A DNA stretch of 55,301 nucleotides from Clostridium sp. Cult3 (GCF_021655115.1 NZ_PPXY01000024.1:1-55301); one strand, 5' to 3'. Counted from the first letter of the stretch, positions 26,431-35,433 are shown. A program made the numbers and translations. The notes: generated from the sequence alone by a model not told the origin.

Positions 26431-27225
26431 ATGGGAAAAGCTATTGTAATAACATCAGGCAAAGGTGGAGTAGGAAAGACTACTACAACAGCTAATATAG
26501 GCACTGGTTTAGCCATATTGGGAAATAAAGTTGTAGTGGTAGATACTGATATTGGTCTTAGGAATCTCGATGTGGTAATGGGACTAGAAAATAGAATAGT
26601 ATATGATATAGTAGATGTAATAGAGAAAACCTGCAGGTTAAAACAAGGACTTATAAGGGATAAAAGATATGATGGATTATTTTTATTGCCAGCGGCTCAG
26701 ACAAAAGATAAAACTGCCATAAATCCAGAACAAATGTTAGAATTAGTAAATGAGCTAAAGGAAGAATTTGATTATATTATTATCGATTCCCCAGCGGGAA
26801 TTGAGCAAGGTTTTCAAAATTCAGTTGCAGGCGCCGATGAAGCATATATAGTAACTACGCCAGAGATTGCTGCTGTGAGGGATGCAGATAGGGTTATTGG
26901 GTTATTAGAAGCAAAAGGGATAAATAATCCCAAGTTGATAATTAACAGGATAAGGCAAGACATGGTAAAAAGAGGAGATATGATGAATGTAGATGATATT
27001 GTGGATATCCTAGCTATAGATCTATTAGGAGTAGTTCCCGATGATGAAGCTATTGTTATTTCTACTAACAAAGGGGAACCTGTAGTAGTTGAAGATACTC
27101 CATTATCAGCAAAAGCTTTTAAAAATATTTGCAGACGGATAACAGGAGAAGAAGTTGACCTACTTAATTTAGAAGATGATGAAGGAAAATTTAGCAAGTT
27201 AATTAAACTACTATTTAGTAAGTAA
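26431..27225 (+). CDS. minD: Septum-site ATPase MinD
   Basis: The 264-residue ParA/MinD-type ATPase has the deviant Walker A GKGGVGKTT (10-18), DTDIGLRNLD and the switch motif DSPAGIE. A C-terminal amphipathic membrane-targeting segment (KFSKLIKLLFSK) is present. It recruits MinC to the membrane and is released by MinE. It lies between minC and minE. Confidence 0.97.
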   Translation: MGKAIVITSGKGGVGKTTTTANIGTGLAILGNKVVVVDTDIGLRNLDVVMGLENRIVYDIVDVIEKTCRLKQGLIRDKRYDGLFLLPAAQTKDKTAINPEQMLELVNELKEEFDYIIIDSPAGIEQGFQNSVAGADEAYIVTTPEIAAVRDADRVIGLLEAKGINNPKLIINRIRQDMVKRGDMMNVDDIVDILAIDLLGVVPDDEAIVISTNKGEPVVVEDTPLSAKAFKNICRRITGEEVDLLNLEDDEGKFSKLIKLLFSK

Positions 27226-27238
27226 AGGGGGAATAACC

Positions 27239-27520
27239 TTGGATTTTTTTAAAATGTTTGGTAAAAACAATCAACGTAGCAAGGATCTAGCTAAGGAAAG
27301 ATTAAAACTAGTATTAGTCCATGACAGATCTGATTTGTCTCCTAAATTTTTGGAAATGATAGAAGGGGACATTATTCGAGTTATTAAAGAATATGCAGAG
27401 ATAGACGAAGAAGGGTTGGATATAAAACTTACTAGAATGAGAAGAGAGACTGACAATATGCCTATGTCAGCCCTAGTAGCCAATATACCTATAATTAAAA
27501 TAAAAGATAATATTGAATAG
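27239..27520 (+). CDS. minE: Cell-division topological factor MinE
   Basis: The 93-residue protein has an N-terminal membrane/MinD-binding segment (DFFKMFGKNNQRSKDLAKER) and a C-terminal topology domain (LDIKLTRMRRET). It starts with TTG at 27239, supported by AAAGGGGG upstream. Its presence implies Min oscillation rather than the DivIVA-tethered system of Bacillus. Confidence 0.95.
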   Translation: MDFFKMFGKNNQRSKDLAKERLKLVLVHDRSDLSPKFLEMIEGDIIRVIKEYAEIDEEGLDIKLTRMRRETDNMPMSALVANIPIIKIKDNIE

Positions 27521-27567
27521 GAAAAATCATAATAACAATACAAAAAATGTTAAATATTAAACAATTC

Positions 27568-27596
27568 TTGTATTTATTCTAAAAATTATATATAAT
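27568..27596 (+). promoter_or_regulatory. Sigma-70-type promoter for the FMN lipoprotein gene
   Basis: TTGTAT (27568-27573) and TATAAT (27591-27596) are 17 bases apart, about 50 bases before the start codon. Confidence 0.6.
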
Positions 27597-27647
27597 GTAT
27601 TAGGGTTTTCACATACTTACCTAATTATAATTTTTGGAGGGATACTA

Positions 27648-28508
27648 ATGAAAAGAAGGTTAGGAGTTATGGTCTTAATTGTGGCTTTAATTGCCGTTTT
27701 TTTCACAGGCTGTGGAAAAAATGATTCAGAGCCTACAAGTGACCAATCAAAGGATGTGGCTACTGGTGATTTACAAGATGGCAATTATCTAGTAAAGATG
27801 CCCGTAAGCGATCATGGTAATTATCCTATGGCAAAAATGGAAGTAAAGGGTGGAGAGATTGCTTCGCTTGAGTATGTTGAAATCCTTGCAACTTCAGGAG
27901 AGGAAAAAAGTGAAGGCAATTACAACTATCCAGAGGGGCTAGAGGTAATCAAAAACCTTAATGAACAGTTCAACGAAAAGAAAGATTTAGCTGAAGTAGA
28001 CTTCGATGCAGTTACTGGAGCAACTCATACTAAAGAAAGTTTTAAAGATATAGTAAATGAACTATTGGCTAAGGCTTCAAAAGGGGAAGTATATGAGCCA
28101 GCTTACAAAGACGGTGAATATACTGCAAAAGCCGATGAGGGAAGCCACGGCTGGTTAGCAGAAGTAGTAGTTGTTGTAAGAGATGGACAAATCGTAGGAG
28201 TAGATTATTTCGAAGTAGCGGAAGAAGATACAGAAAGCAACAAGGTAGTATTTGATGATGATAAAAAGCCTGTTGTGGGTAGCGATGGAAAACCAGAAAC
28301 TGAGCCAGTACAAGTAAAAGCTGGTGATAGAAAATCTGTTGATAATTATGCTTACTTAGATTCCTTTGACGTAGTAAAAGGAGTTCAAAAGCAAATCATC
28401 GATAACAACGGCACTGAGAATTTAGATCTAGACGGAATTACAGGAGCAACAAACACTAGAGATACTATGATTGAATTAGTAGGAAAAGCATTAGAAAGTG
28501 CTATGTAA
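27648..28508 (+). CDS. Extracellular FMN-binding lipoprotein with two flavinylation sites
   Basis: The 286-residue protein has a lipoprotein signal (lipobox FTGC, Cys near residue 25) and two FMN-binding domains. Each ends in a flavinylation motif: TGATHT (Thr126) and TGATNT (Thr268). Covalent FMN would be added outside the cell by ApbE, whose gene is next. The layout resembles PplA of Listeria, an extracellular electron-transfer lipoprotein, and the RnfG domain. It may accept electrons from the membrane chain; that is inference. It has its own promoter and terminator. Confidence 0.88.
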   Translation: MKRRLGVMVLIVALIAVFFTGCGKNDSEPTSDQSKDVATGDLQDGNYLVKMPVSDHGNYPMAKMEVKGGEIASLEYVEILATSGEEKSEGNYNYPEGLEVIKNLNEQFNEKKDLAEVDFDAVTGATHTKESFKDIVNELLAKASKGEVYEPAYKDGEYTAKADEGSHGWLAEVVVVVRDGQIVGVDYFEVAEEDTESNKVVFDDDKKPVVGSDGKPETEPVQVKAGDRKSVDNYAYLDSFDVVKGVQKQIIDNNGTENLDLDGITGATNTRDTMIELVGKALESAM

Positions 28509-28512
28509 TATT

Positions 28513-28541
28513 AAAACCCTAACTTTATGTTAGGGTTTTTC
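28513..28541 (+). terminator. Terminator after the FMN lipoprotein gene
   Basis: AAAACCCTAAC (28513-28523) pairs perfectly with GTTAGGGTTTT (28529-28539) across TTTAT, followed by T. Confidence 0.88.
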
Positions 28542-28570
28542 TAAATAAACTTAGGGGGAGGAAGCTGAAT

Positions 28571-29620
28571 ATGGGCTCCAAAAGAACTGCCACACTTGTA
28601 TTATTTACCATAATATCATTACTGATTACTGGTTGCACCAATAACAAATCCGAATCCCTTACTCAAACAGAATTCTTAATGGATACGGTAATAAATATAA
28701 AGATATATGACAAACAAGATAAGAAAATACTTGATATGGCTATAGATAGATTAAAAGAAATTGAAGACCGAATGAGTGGGACTATAGAGAACAGCGACGT
28801 AAGTAAAATAAACGAAAATGCAGGGATAAAACCAGTGCAGGTCCATGAGGAAGTGTACTACGTAATAGAAAAGGCAAAATATTTTGCGGAAATATCCCAA
28901 GGGGCTTATGAACCTACCATTGGTCCTTTGGTAGAATTGTGGAATATAACCGGTAGTGATGAAAAAGAAAGGGATATTCTACCTTCGAAGGAACAGATAG
29001 AAGAAAAAAAGGCTTTGGTGGATTATAATGATTTAGAGCTATTGGGAGACAACTTTGTATATTTAAAAAGAAAAGGCATGAAATTAGATTTAGGTGGTAT
29101 AGTGAAGGGTTATGCTGCCGATGAAGTTAAAAGAATATTTGTAGAAAATGGAGTTGAATCAGCCATTATAGATTTGGGAGGAAATGTTTATGCTTTAGGT
29201 GAAAAACCTGATGGTGATCCTTGGAAAATAGGAATTCAGGATCCTTTTAGCGTTACCGGGAATTATATAGGGATAATAAATGTTAAGGATAAATCCATAG
29301 TCACTTCAGGGGACTACGAGAGATACTTTATGTATAAAGGAGAAAGATACCACCATATTATAGATGCTCAAACTGGTTATCCTTCAAAAAATGAGGTATC
29401 AGGCATAAGCATAATATCGGACAAATCTATTGACGGAGATGCTTTGTCTACAGCTCTGTTTGTATTAGGAATAGATGAAGGAACTAAGCTAGCAAAACAA
29501 TTAGAAGACATAGACTTATTATTCATAACTAAACAAAACGAAGTATATATTCAAGAAGAATTAAGGGATAGTTTCACTTTAAAAGACGAGGAGCTAAAAT
29601 TGATAATTAACTCCTATTAA
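28571..29620 (+). CDS. apbE: FAD:protein FMN transferase ApbE
   Basis: The 349-residue lipoprotein (lipobox ITGC near residue 18) transfers FMN from FAD to a threonine of target proteins outside the membrane. FLMDTVINIKIY, LDLGGIVKGYAADEV, IDLGGNVYALG and the metal/FAD-site segment IDGDALSTALFVLG are visible. It follows the double FMN-binding lipoprotein and is in the same neighbourhood as rnfD/rnfG, so likely targets are Thr169 of RnfD, Thr168 of RnfG, and Thr126 and Thr268 of the lipoprotein. It starts behind GGGGGAGGA. Confidence 0.95.
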   Translation: MGSKRTATLVLFTIISLLITGCTNNKSESLTQTEFLMDTVINIKIYDKQDKKILDMAIDRLKEIEDRMSGTIENSDVSKINENAGIKPVQVHEEVYYVIEKAKYFAEISQGAYEPTIGPLVELWNITGSDEKERDILPSKEQIEEKKALVDYNDLELLGDNFVYLKRKGMKLDLGGIVKGYAADEVKRIFVENGVESAIIDLGGNVYALGEKPDGDPWKIGIQDPFSVTGNYIGIINVKDKSIVTSGDYERYFMYKGERYHHIIDAQTGYPSKNEVSGISIISDKSIDGDALSTALFVLGIDEGTKLAKQLEDIDLLFITKQNEVYIQEELRDSFTLKDEELKLIINSY

Positions 29621-29679
29621 TAAGGAATAAAACCTACCTTTAATAAATATCATAATAGTAGATTAAGGTGGGTGAGATG

Positions 29680-30363
29680 ATGGAAAGGAAAAGATATACT
29701 AATAGGTACAAAGGAGTTAAAGTTTTTTTAAGTAAAAGACTTCACTACAAAAGACAGATCAATAAAATATTATATGTATTGATCATATTAGTTTTCTTGT
29801 TACTTTTAAAGAGACTTAATAACAGCCTAACTTCAAATATTATTCAAATAATCGATAGAGGGATAAACCATGAGTTTAGCTTTAAAAAGGATGGTAAAAA
29901 AATATTAGACTATAGCAAGGGGCTGTTAAAACTATCGGAAAAGACTTTGGAAGTGTTGAATATTAAAAATGAATCTAAATATATGCCTCCTATTGAAGGT
30001 GCTATATATAGCCCTTTTGGTCAGGTGAAACATTTAGATGGTAGCACTACTTTTAATAACGGAATAGATATAATACCAAAGGAAGGGAAAGAACCTGTAG
30101 CTATTGAAAAGGGCTTGGTAACTAAGATAGAGGATAGAAAGACCAAGGGGTATTTTGTGACTATACAACATGAGAATATGACAACGGTGTATGGATATCT
30201 AATAAAGGTATATCTATCCGAAGGAGAAGAAATATTATCAGGAGCTAAAATAGGCACCCTTGGCACCAATAAAGACGGAAACAAATATCTACATTTTGAA
30301 ATATGGTTAGATGGAGTGCCAGTAAACCCATTGGAATATGTAAAATTTAATAGAAAACTTTAA
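29680..30363 (+). CDS. Degenerate M23/LytM-domain membrane protein at the spoIVFA position
   Basis: The 227-residue protein has one membrane helix (about 28-46) and a C-terminal LytM/M23 fold. The zinc ligands look incomplete: the usual HxGxD reads NNGID and the usual HLHFE reads YLHFE. Only Asp and one His are kept, so it is probably not an active peptidase. In Bacillus, SpoIVFA, a regulator of the SpoIVFB protease that activates sigma-K, has the same layout and lies between minCD and rplU. I infer a SpoIVFA-like role, but the spoIVFB partner is not next to it. ATG at 29680 (or 29677) follows AAGGTGG; an upstream GTG overlaps that site. Confidence 0.75.
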   Translation: MERKRYTNRYKGVKVFLSKRLHYKRQINKILYVLIILVFLLLLKRLNNSLTSNIIQIIDRGINHEFSFKKDGKKILDYSKGLLKLSEKTLEVLNIKNESKYMPPIEGAIYSPFGQVKHLDGSTTFNNGIDIIPKEGKEPVAIEKGLVTKIEDRKTKGYFVTIQHENMTTVYGYLIKVYLSEGEEILSGAKIGTLGTNKDGNKYLHFEIWLDGVPVNPLEYVKFNRKL

Positions 30364-30392
30364 AACTGTCCTGGACAGTTTTAATTTTTCCT
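30360..30392 (+). terminator. Terminator after the spoIVFA-like gene
   Basis: AAAACTGTC and GACAGTTTT form a perfect stem with a CTG loop, followed by AATTTTT. Confidence 0.85.
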
Positions 30393-30452
30393 ATTAAAAC
30401 TATTTGAAAAGTGGTAATATAATATGTACAGTACAGATGAAAGGTGATATTT

Positions 30453-32297
30453 ATGATAGATATAAAAAAATTTAACAAAGTATTAAAAAGGGTAGAAAAA
30501 CCTGCTCGTTATATAGGTTTAGAAAAAAACTCTATAAAAAAGAATCTAGAGGATGTAAAGGTTAAGTTTGCCTTTGCCTTTCCAGATATATATGAGGTAG
30601 GTATGTCTCATCTAGGGCTTCATATATTATATAATCTATTAAATAATCAAGAAGATATCGCTTGTGAAAGGGTATTTGCTCCGTGGATAGATATGGAACA
30701 AGAGATAGTAGAGGAGGGGATACCCCTATTTAGCTTAGAAAATAAGGAACCTATAAAAAACTTTGACTTTGTAGGTTTTACATTACAATATGAGATGAGT
30801 TATACTAATATAATCAATATGCTACATTTGGGGGAAATTCCAATTCTATCGAAGGATAGGAGTATGGAAGATCCTTTTATTATAGCTGGTGGTCCTTGTG
30901 CGTATAATCCAGAACCTATAGCAGATATAATCGATTTTTTTGTAATTGGTGAGGGGGAAGAGGTTACTCTAGAGGTACTAAAGGCCTATAAAATCTTTAA
31001 AGAATTAAAAGGGAGTAGACAGGATTTTCTAAGGGAAGTGAGCAAAATCCAAGGGGTATATGTACCTTCCTTTTATCAAATACACTACAATGAAGATGGA
31101 ACCATAAACGAAATGGTTCCTTTAGTAGAGGGGATACCAAAGATCATAAAGAAGAGAATAATTAAGGATTTAGATCAGGTATATTTTCCAGAAAAATTAA
31201 TAGTTCCATATATAGAAACGGTTCATGATAGAATTCCTTTGGAAATATTTAGAGGTTGTACCCGAGGCTGTAGATTTTGTCAAGCAGGGATGATATATAG
31301 ACCAGTCAGGGAGAAGAGTATCCCCAAGCTTTTAGAACTGGCTAATAAGCTGGTAAACAATACAGGGTATGAAAACATATCTCTAACCTCTTTAAGCTCC
31401 TGTGATTATTCACAGCTTCAATTATTAGTATCCAAATTAATGGATGAATATGAGGAGGATAAGGTTGGTATATCACTACCTTCATTAAGGCTAGATTCCT
31501 TTAGCTTGGATATATTAAAGGAAATAGAGAAGGTCAGAAAAACTGGGCTTACCTTTGCACCTGAGGCTGGTAGCCAAAGGCTACGAGATGTGATCAACAA
31601 AGGGGTGACGGAAGAAGATTTAACAAAGGCGGTATCCTATGCTTTCAACGAAGGTTGGTCTACCATCAAACTATACTTTATGGTAGGATTACCCACTGAA
31701 ACCGACGATGATATACTAGGTATTAAGGATTTGGGATATAAGGTCAAGGACATGTTTTTTAACCAACCAAAAGATGAACGAAAGGGAAACCTAAAAATAA
31801 CTCTAAGCGCCTCGTGTTTTGTGCCTAAGCCTTTCACACCTTTTCAGTGGGTAAGCCAGGATTCTATAGATGAGTTCAACCGAAAGATTTATCTATTAAA
31901 GGATAGTATCAAGGATAGAAAAATTACTTTCAATTATCATGATCCAAAGCTAAGCTATTTAGAGGCTGTGCTAGCTAGAGGCGATAGAAGGCTATGTAAA
32001 ACCTTAATAAGGGCTTGGGAGAAAGGTTGTAAATTTGATGGTTGGTCAGAAAAGTTTGATTATGATATTTGGATGGAAGCCTTTTCTGAGACGGAAATTG
32101 AAGGAGATTTTTATGCGTTGAGGGAACGAAGAATAGACGAGGTATTACCTTGGGATTTTATTGATTCTGGGGTAAGTAAAAAATACTTGATTAGAGAATA
32201 TGAAAGGGCAAAGTCTCAAGAATTGACTAGGGATTGTAGGTTAGGCTGTACTGGATGCGGGATTAATAAAAGCTTTTCAGGTGGTGTTTGTAATTGA
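30453..32297 (+). CDS. B12-domain radical SAM protein (TIGR03960 family)
   Basis: This 614-residue protein has an N-terminal B12-binding-like domain (FPDIYEVGMSHLGLHILY near 35-55) and a radical SAM core with CTRGCRFC (Cys269, Cys273, Cys276). A C-terminal cysteine group (DCRLGCTGCGI) could hold another cluster. The family is conserved in Bacillota with the following gene and RNase G but its substrate is unknown; a role in RNA or ribosomal modification is only a guess from neighbours. ATG at 30453 follows AAAGGTGA. It overlaps the next gene by four bases. Confidence 0.9.
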   Translation: MIDIKKFNKVLKRVEKPARYIGLEKNSIKKNLEDVKVKFAFAFPDIYEVGMSHLGLHILYNLLNNQEDIACERVFAPWIDMEQEIVEEGIPLFSLENKEPIKNFDFVGFTLQYEMSYTNIINMLHLGEIPILSKDRSMEDPFIIAGGPCAYNPEPIADIIDFFVIGEGEEVTLEVLKAYKIFKELKGSRQDFLREVSKIQGVYVPSFYQIHYNEDGTINEMVPLVEGIPKIIKKRIIKDLDQVYFPEKLIVPYIETVHDRIPLEIFRGCTRGCRFCQAGMIYRPVREKSIPKLLELANKLVNNTGYENISLTSLSSCDYSQLQLLVSKLMDEYEEDKVGISLPSLRLDSFSLDILKEIEKVRKTGLTFAPEAGSQRLRDVINKGVTEEDLTKAVSYAFNEGWSTIKLYFMVGLPTETDDDILGIKDLGYKVKDMFFNQPKDERKGNLKITLSASCFVPKPFTPFQWVSQDSIDEFNRKIYLLKDSIKDRKITFNYHDPKLSYLEAVLARGDRRLCKTLIRAWEKGCKFDGWSEKFDYDIWMEAFSETEIEGDFYALRERRIDEVLPWDFIDSGVSKKYLIREYERAKSQELTRDCRLGCTGCGINKSFSGGVCN

Positions 32298-33001
32298 ATT
32301 TAAGAGTAAAGTTTACGAAAAAAAACTATTTAAAATATATATCTCATCATGATTTGATGCGTTTATTTGAAAGGGCTTTTAGGAGAGCTAACATCCCTAT
32401 TAAATACTCTGAGGGGTTCAATCCTCAACCCAGGCTTTCCATAGCAAATCCTCTGGCTTTAGGTATTGCTAGCGGTGGAGAGTATATGGATATAGAACTA
32501 CAGGAGAAAATACCAGAAGAAATGTTTATAGAAAGTATAAATGGGGAACTCCCAGAGGATATTAGAGTTATAGAGGTAAAATACATTGAAGAAATAAAAT
32601 CTTTATCATCTCTTATCAGTTGGAGCTACTATGAAATAGACTTTGAAGCTAATAACTTAGAAAATAATAAAGAACTAGAAAAGCTCATTAGCAAATGGTT
32701 AGAGGAAGAAGAGATTTTTATTAAAAAAATAAGACATAAGGGCAGAAGAACCATTGAAAGAAATCGAAATATAAAGGATTTGATAGGGAATGTGGTAGTT
32801 AAATCCAACGCATACCCTAGCCAAGAGCCTGTAGTCATAAACTGTTTACTGAAGGCAGGGGATAGAGGTAATTTAAATCCTAGGGATTTCATTTTAGCTG
32901 TGGATAAATATCTATATCTTGGTATAGATTGGGATACTGTAAATATTTATCGATTAGCTCTATTTATTGAAAAGGATGGGAAAATAGAATCTCCCATCTA
33001 A
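32294..33001 (+). CDS. TIGR03936 / DUF2344 family protein
   Basis: The 235-residue protein is recognised by the start RVKFTKKNYLKYISHHDLMR and RANIPIKYSEGFNPQPRLS. It begins with TTG overlapping the stop of the radical SAM gene (TTGA), so the two are translationally coupled. In some bacteria the two families are fused, which points to a shared function. There are no catalytic motifs I can assign. It is 15 bases before the RNase G gene. Confidence 0.88.
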   Translation: MNLRVKFTKKNYLKYISHHDLMRLFERAFRRANIPIKYSEGFNPQPRLSIANPLALGIASGGEYMDIELQEKIPEEMFIESINGELPEDIRVIEVKYIEEIKSLSSLISWSYYEIDFEANNLENNKELEKLISKWLEEEEIFIKKIRHKGRRTIERNRNIKDLIGNVVVKSNAYPSQEPVVINCLLKAGDRGNLNPRDFILAVDKYLYLGIDWDTVNIYRLALFIEKDGKIESPI

Positions 33002-33016
33002 TATAGGAGAGATGTT

Positions 33017-34273
33017 ATGAACTATATATTTATAGACTCGAAAGAGGATATGGAGAGGGTTGGAATTGTAGAGGATGGCAGATTAGTAGAATACTATACC
33101 GATAAAAAGAAAAATACAAGGTGTGTTGGTAATATATATAGAGGAAGAGTAGTAAATGTATTACCAGGAATGGAAGCAGCTTTTGTAGATATAGGAGAAG
33201 ATAAAAATGCATATCTATACGTAAAGGATGCACTACCTAAGGATATGATATATAGAAACAATTCGGTTGGTATTCATGATATTGTAAAAAAAGGTGAGGA
33301 AATTATAGTACAGGTATTGAAAGAAGCTAGTATAAATAAGGGGTCTAAAGTAACCACCCATATTACTTTGCCTGGTAGGTACATGGTATTAACCCCCTAT
33401 TCCCCTAAGATAAATATATCTAGGAAAATTAGCCAGGAAGACGAAATCAAAAGATTGTATGAAATAAGCAAGAACATTCCTAAAGATGGTATTGGTTTTA
33501 TTATTAGGACTAAGGCATTAGGCGTAGAAGGAGATGTTTTGTTGGAAGAATACAATGAACTTGTCAACATATACAATAAGCTGGAAAGAGAAAGAAAGTT
33601 TTTGCCTTGTCCAAAATTATTATATAAAGAGATGGATCTAAGCTATAAGATAGTAAGAGATGCATTCAATGATAAAATTCACAAGATTATATCAAATGAT
33701 AAAAATAAATATGATAATCTATTGGATCTAAAGGATATTATTTCTCCAGGATTGGATAAAAAACTGTTTTATGAGGCTGGATTTACGATAGATAGTCAAG
33801 AAAATATAAAAAGGGACATTAATTTAGCCTTGGAAAGAATGGTACCTTTGAAAAGTGGGGGCCATATCGTAATAGATGAAACAGAGGCTTTAACCGCTAT
33901 AGATGTAAATACAGGTAAATATATTGGGAGCAAAAATCTGGAGGATACGGTGGTTAAGACCAATCTAGAAGCTGCAGTGGAAATATCTAGGCAGATAAGA
34001 TTAAGGGATATTGGAGGAATCATCATAATTGATTTTATAGACATGAGGAATAAACAAGATATAGATCTGGTAATGTCTCAACTAGAAAAGAGTTTAAGCT
34101 TAGATAGAAATAAAACGAATATAGTTGGGATGACCAAATTAGGATTAGTGGAGATGACCAGACAAAAGGTGAGAAATAGCCTTGGCTCAAAATTTTTAGA
34201 AAAATGTCCCTACTGTCATGGCAAAGGTAAAATTTTAGAAGGGACTATTGACAAACTGAAGCCAATCTGTTAA
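33017..34273 (+). CDS. rng: Ribonuclease E/G family protein
   Basis: The 418-residue endoribonuclease has an N-terminal S1-type domain (NVLPGMEAAFVDIGEDKNAYL), a DNase I-like catalytic core (ALTAIDVNTGKYIG, IIIDFIDMRN, where the acidic residues bind metal), and the Zn-link CPYCHGKGK near the C-terminus. It is somewhat shorter than E. coli RNase G and lacks the degradosome tail of RNase E. It probably works in mRNA decay and 16S rRNA processing. It directly precedes the L21 leader. Confidence 0.94.
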   Translation: MNYIFIDSKEDMERVGIVEDGRLVEYYTDKKKNTRCVGNIYRGRVVNVLPGMEAAFVDIGEDKNAYLYVKDALPKDMIYRNNSVGIHDIVKKGEEIIVQVLKEASINKGSKVTTHITLPGRYMVLTPYSPKINISRKISQEDEIKRLYEISKNIPKDGIGFIIRTKALGVEGDVLLEEYNELVNIYNKLERERKFLPCPKLLYKEMDLSYKIVRDAFNDKIHKIISNDKNKYDNLLDLKDIISPGLDKKLFYEAGFTIDSQENIKRDINLALERMVPLKSGGHIVIDETEALTAIDVNTGKYIGSKNLEDTVVKTNLEAAVEISRQIRLRDIGGIIIIDFIDMRNKQDIDLVMSQLEKSLSLDRNKTNIVGMTKLGLVEMTRQKVRNSLGSKFLEKCPYCHGKGKILEGTIDKLKPIC

Positions 34274-34282
34274 AATTTTTGT

Positions 34283-34350
34283 TTGTAGGTAGCCGCTCAG
34301 TGTGGGTTCAAAGCTTAGTCACCTAACACTGGCGAGACTGGTTAGAGGAG
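34283..34350 (+). promoter_or_regulatory. Ribosomal protein L21 leader
   Basis: The segment before rplU folds with arms CGC-CAGTGT and ACACTG-GCG and carries CCGCTCAGTGTGGGTTC, as in the L21 leader RNA described upstream of rplU in Bacillota. It ends at the ribosome site GAGGAGGTG. It probably allows L21 to control its own operon. Confidence 0.72.
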
Positions 34351-34362
34351 GTGCAAATAACA

Positions 34363-34674
34363 ATGTATGCTGTAATAGAAACAGGTGGAAAACAATATAA
34401 AGTTCAAGAAGGGGACACAATTTTTGTTGAAAAGATCGATTCACAAGAAGGTGACAAAATAGATTTTTCAAAAGTGCTTCTCGTTTCAAAAGAAGATGGA
34501 CTTGTAGTTGGGAAACCTTTTGTTGAGGGAGCAAATGTAGAAGGAACTGTATTGAAACAAGGAAAGGCTAAGAAGATCGTTGTATTTAAGTATAAACCTA
34601 AGAAAAATTACAAGAGAAAGCAAGGTCATCGTCAGCCTTATACAAAAGTTAAGATTGAAAAAATAGTAGGTTAA
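34363..34674 (+). CDS. rplU: 50S ribosomal protein L21
   Basis: The 103-residue protein starts [14 protein letters not shown] and carries the C-terminal [14 protein letters not shown] signature. ATG at 34363 follows GGAGGTG; a longer frame upstream runs through the ribosome site and is rejected. It is the first gene of the rplU-prp-rpmA operon. Confidence 0.98.
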   Translation: MYAVIETGGKQYKVQEGDTIFVEKIDSQEGDKIDFSKVLLVSKEDGLVVGKPFVEGANVEGTVLKQGKAKKIVVFKYKPKKNYKRKQGHRQPYTKVKIEKIVG

Positions 34675-34678
34675 TCAA

Positions 34679-35026
34679 ATGATAAAGGTAATAATATACG
34701 AAACCAATAACAATCATATTGGTAGATATACTATATCTGGGCATTCAGGTTATGACATAAAAGGCCAAGATATAATATGTGCAGCTGTTTCAGTACTAGG
34801 GCAGAATACATTAAATTCACTAGTAGAAGTATGTGGCATTAAGGAAGATGAAATTGATTATTTTATCGATGAGGAAAAAGGATTTTTAGATGCTAGGGTG
34901 CCTAGGGATTTAGATGAGGGGACTAGGATGAAAGCTGAAACAGTTCTTAGAACTTTAGAATTAGGAATAAAATCTATTATGGAAAGTTATCCCGGATATA
35001 TTACTCTCAAATATGGGGAGGTGTAG
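34679..35026 (+). CDS. prp: Ribosomal-processing cysteine protease Prp
   Basis: This 115-residue protease (formerly YsxB) removes the N-terminal extension of L27. The catalytic pair is visible as His22 in SGHSGYD and Cys34 in QDIICAAVS. It lies between rplU and rpmA as usual. Its substrate, L27 with the extension ending LNLQLFA, is encoded immediately downstream, which supports the assignment. Confidence 0.95.
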   Translation: MIKVIIYETNNNHIGRYTISGHSGYDIKGQDIICAAVSVLGQNTLNSLVEVCGIKEDEIDYFIDEEKGFLDARVPRDLDEGTRMKAETVLRTLELGIKSIMESYPGYITLKYGEV

Positions 35027-35029
35027 AAG

Positions 35030-35320
35030 ATGATAAAACTAAATTTACAATTATTTGCTACCAAAAAAGGAGTAGGTAGCTCTAGAAACGGTAGAGATAG
35101 TAGGGCTAAGAGATTAGGCGTAAAAAGAGGCGACGGTCAATACGTTTTAGCTGGGAATATCCTTGTTAGGCAAAGGGGGACTAAGATTCACCCTGGGAAT
35201 AACGTAGGTAAAGGTGGCGATGATACACTATTTGCTAAAGTAGATGGTGTGGTTAAATTTGAGAGAAAAGGCAGAGACAAAAAGCAAGTAAGTGTATATC
35301 CTGCTGAAGAATTAGCATAG
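35030..35320 (+). CDS. rpmA: 50S ribosomal protein L27 with cleavable N-terminal extension
   Basis: The 96-residue protein begins [18 protein letters not shown]. The first ten residues form the extension that Prp removes in Bacillota, leaving the mature end near the peptidyl-transferase centre. It is preceded by GGGGAGGTG, three bases after prp, and followed by a terminator. Confidence 0.98.
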   Translation: MIKLNLQLFATKKGVGSSRNGRDSRAKRLGVKRGDGQYVLAGNILVRQRGTKIHPGNNVGKGGDDTLFAKVDGVVKFERKGRDKKQVSVYPAEELA

Positions 35321-35325
35321 ACTTT

Positions 35326-35358
35326 AAAGCTTACCCACAGGGTAGGCTTTTTTATTTT
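35326..35358 (+). terminator. Terminator of the rplU-prp-rpmA operon
   Basis: AAGCTTACCC pairs with GGGTAGGCTT (one G-T pair), loop ACA, followed by a run of T. Confidence 0.85.
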
Positions 35359-35405
35359 CTAGAAAAGTATAAAATTTCCCAGTAGGAATAAAATAATTAA
35401 TATTA

Positions 35406-35433
35406 TTGACACTAATTGATAACTTGATATAAT
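35406..35433 (+). promoter_or_regulatory. Sigma-70-type promoter for obgE
   Basis: A perfect TTGACA (35406-35411) and a perfect TATAAT (35428-35433) are separated by 16 bases, 40 bases before the obgE start. Confidence 0.75.
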
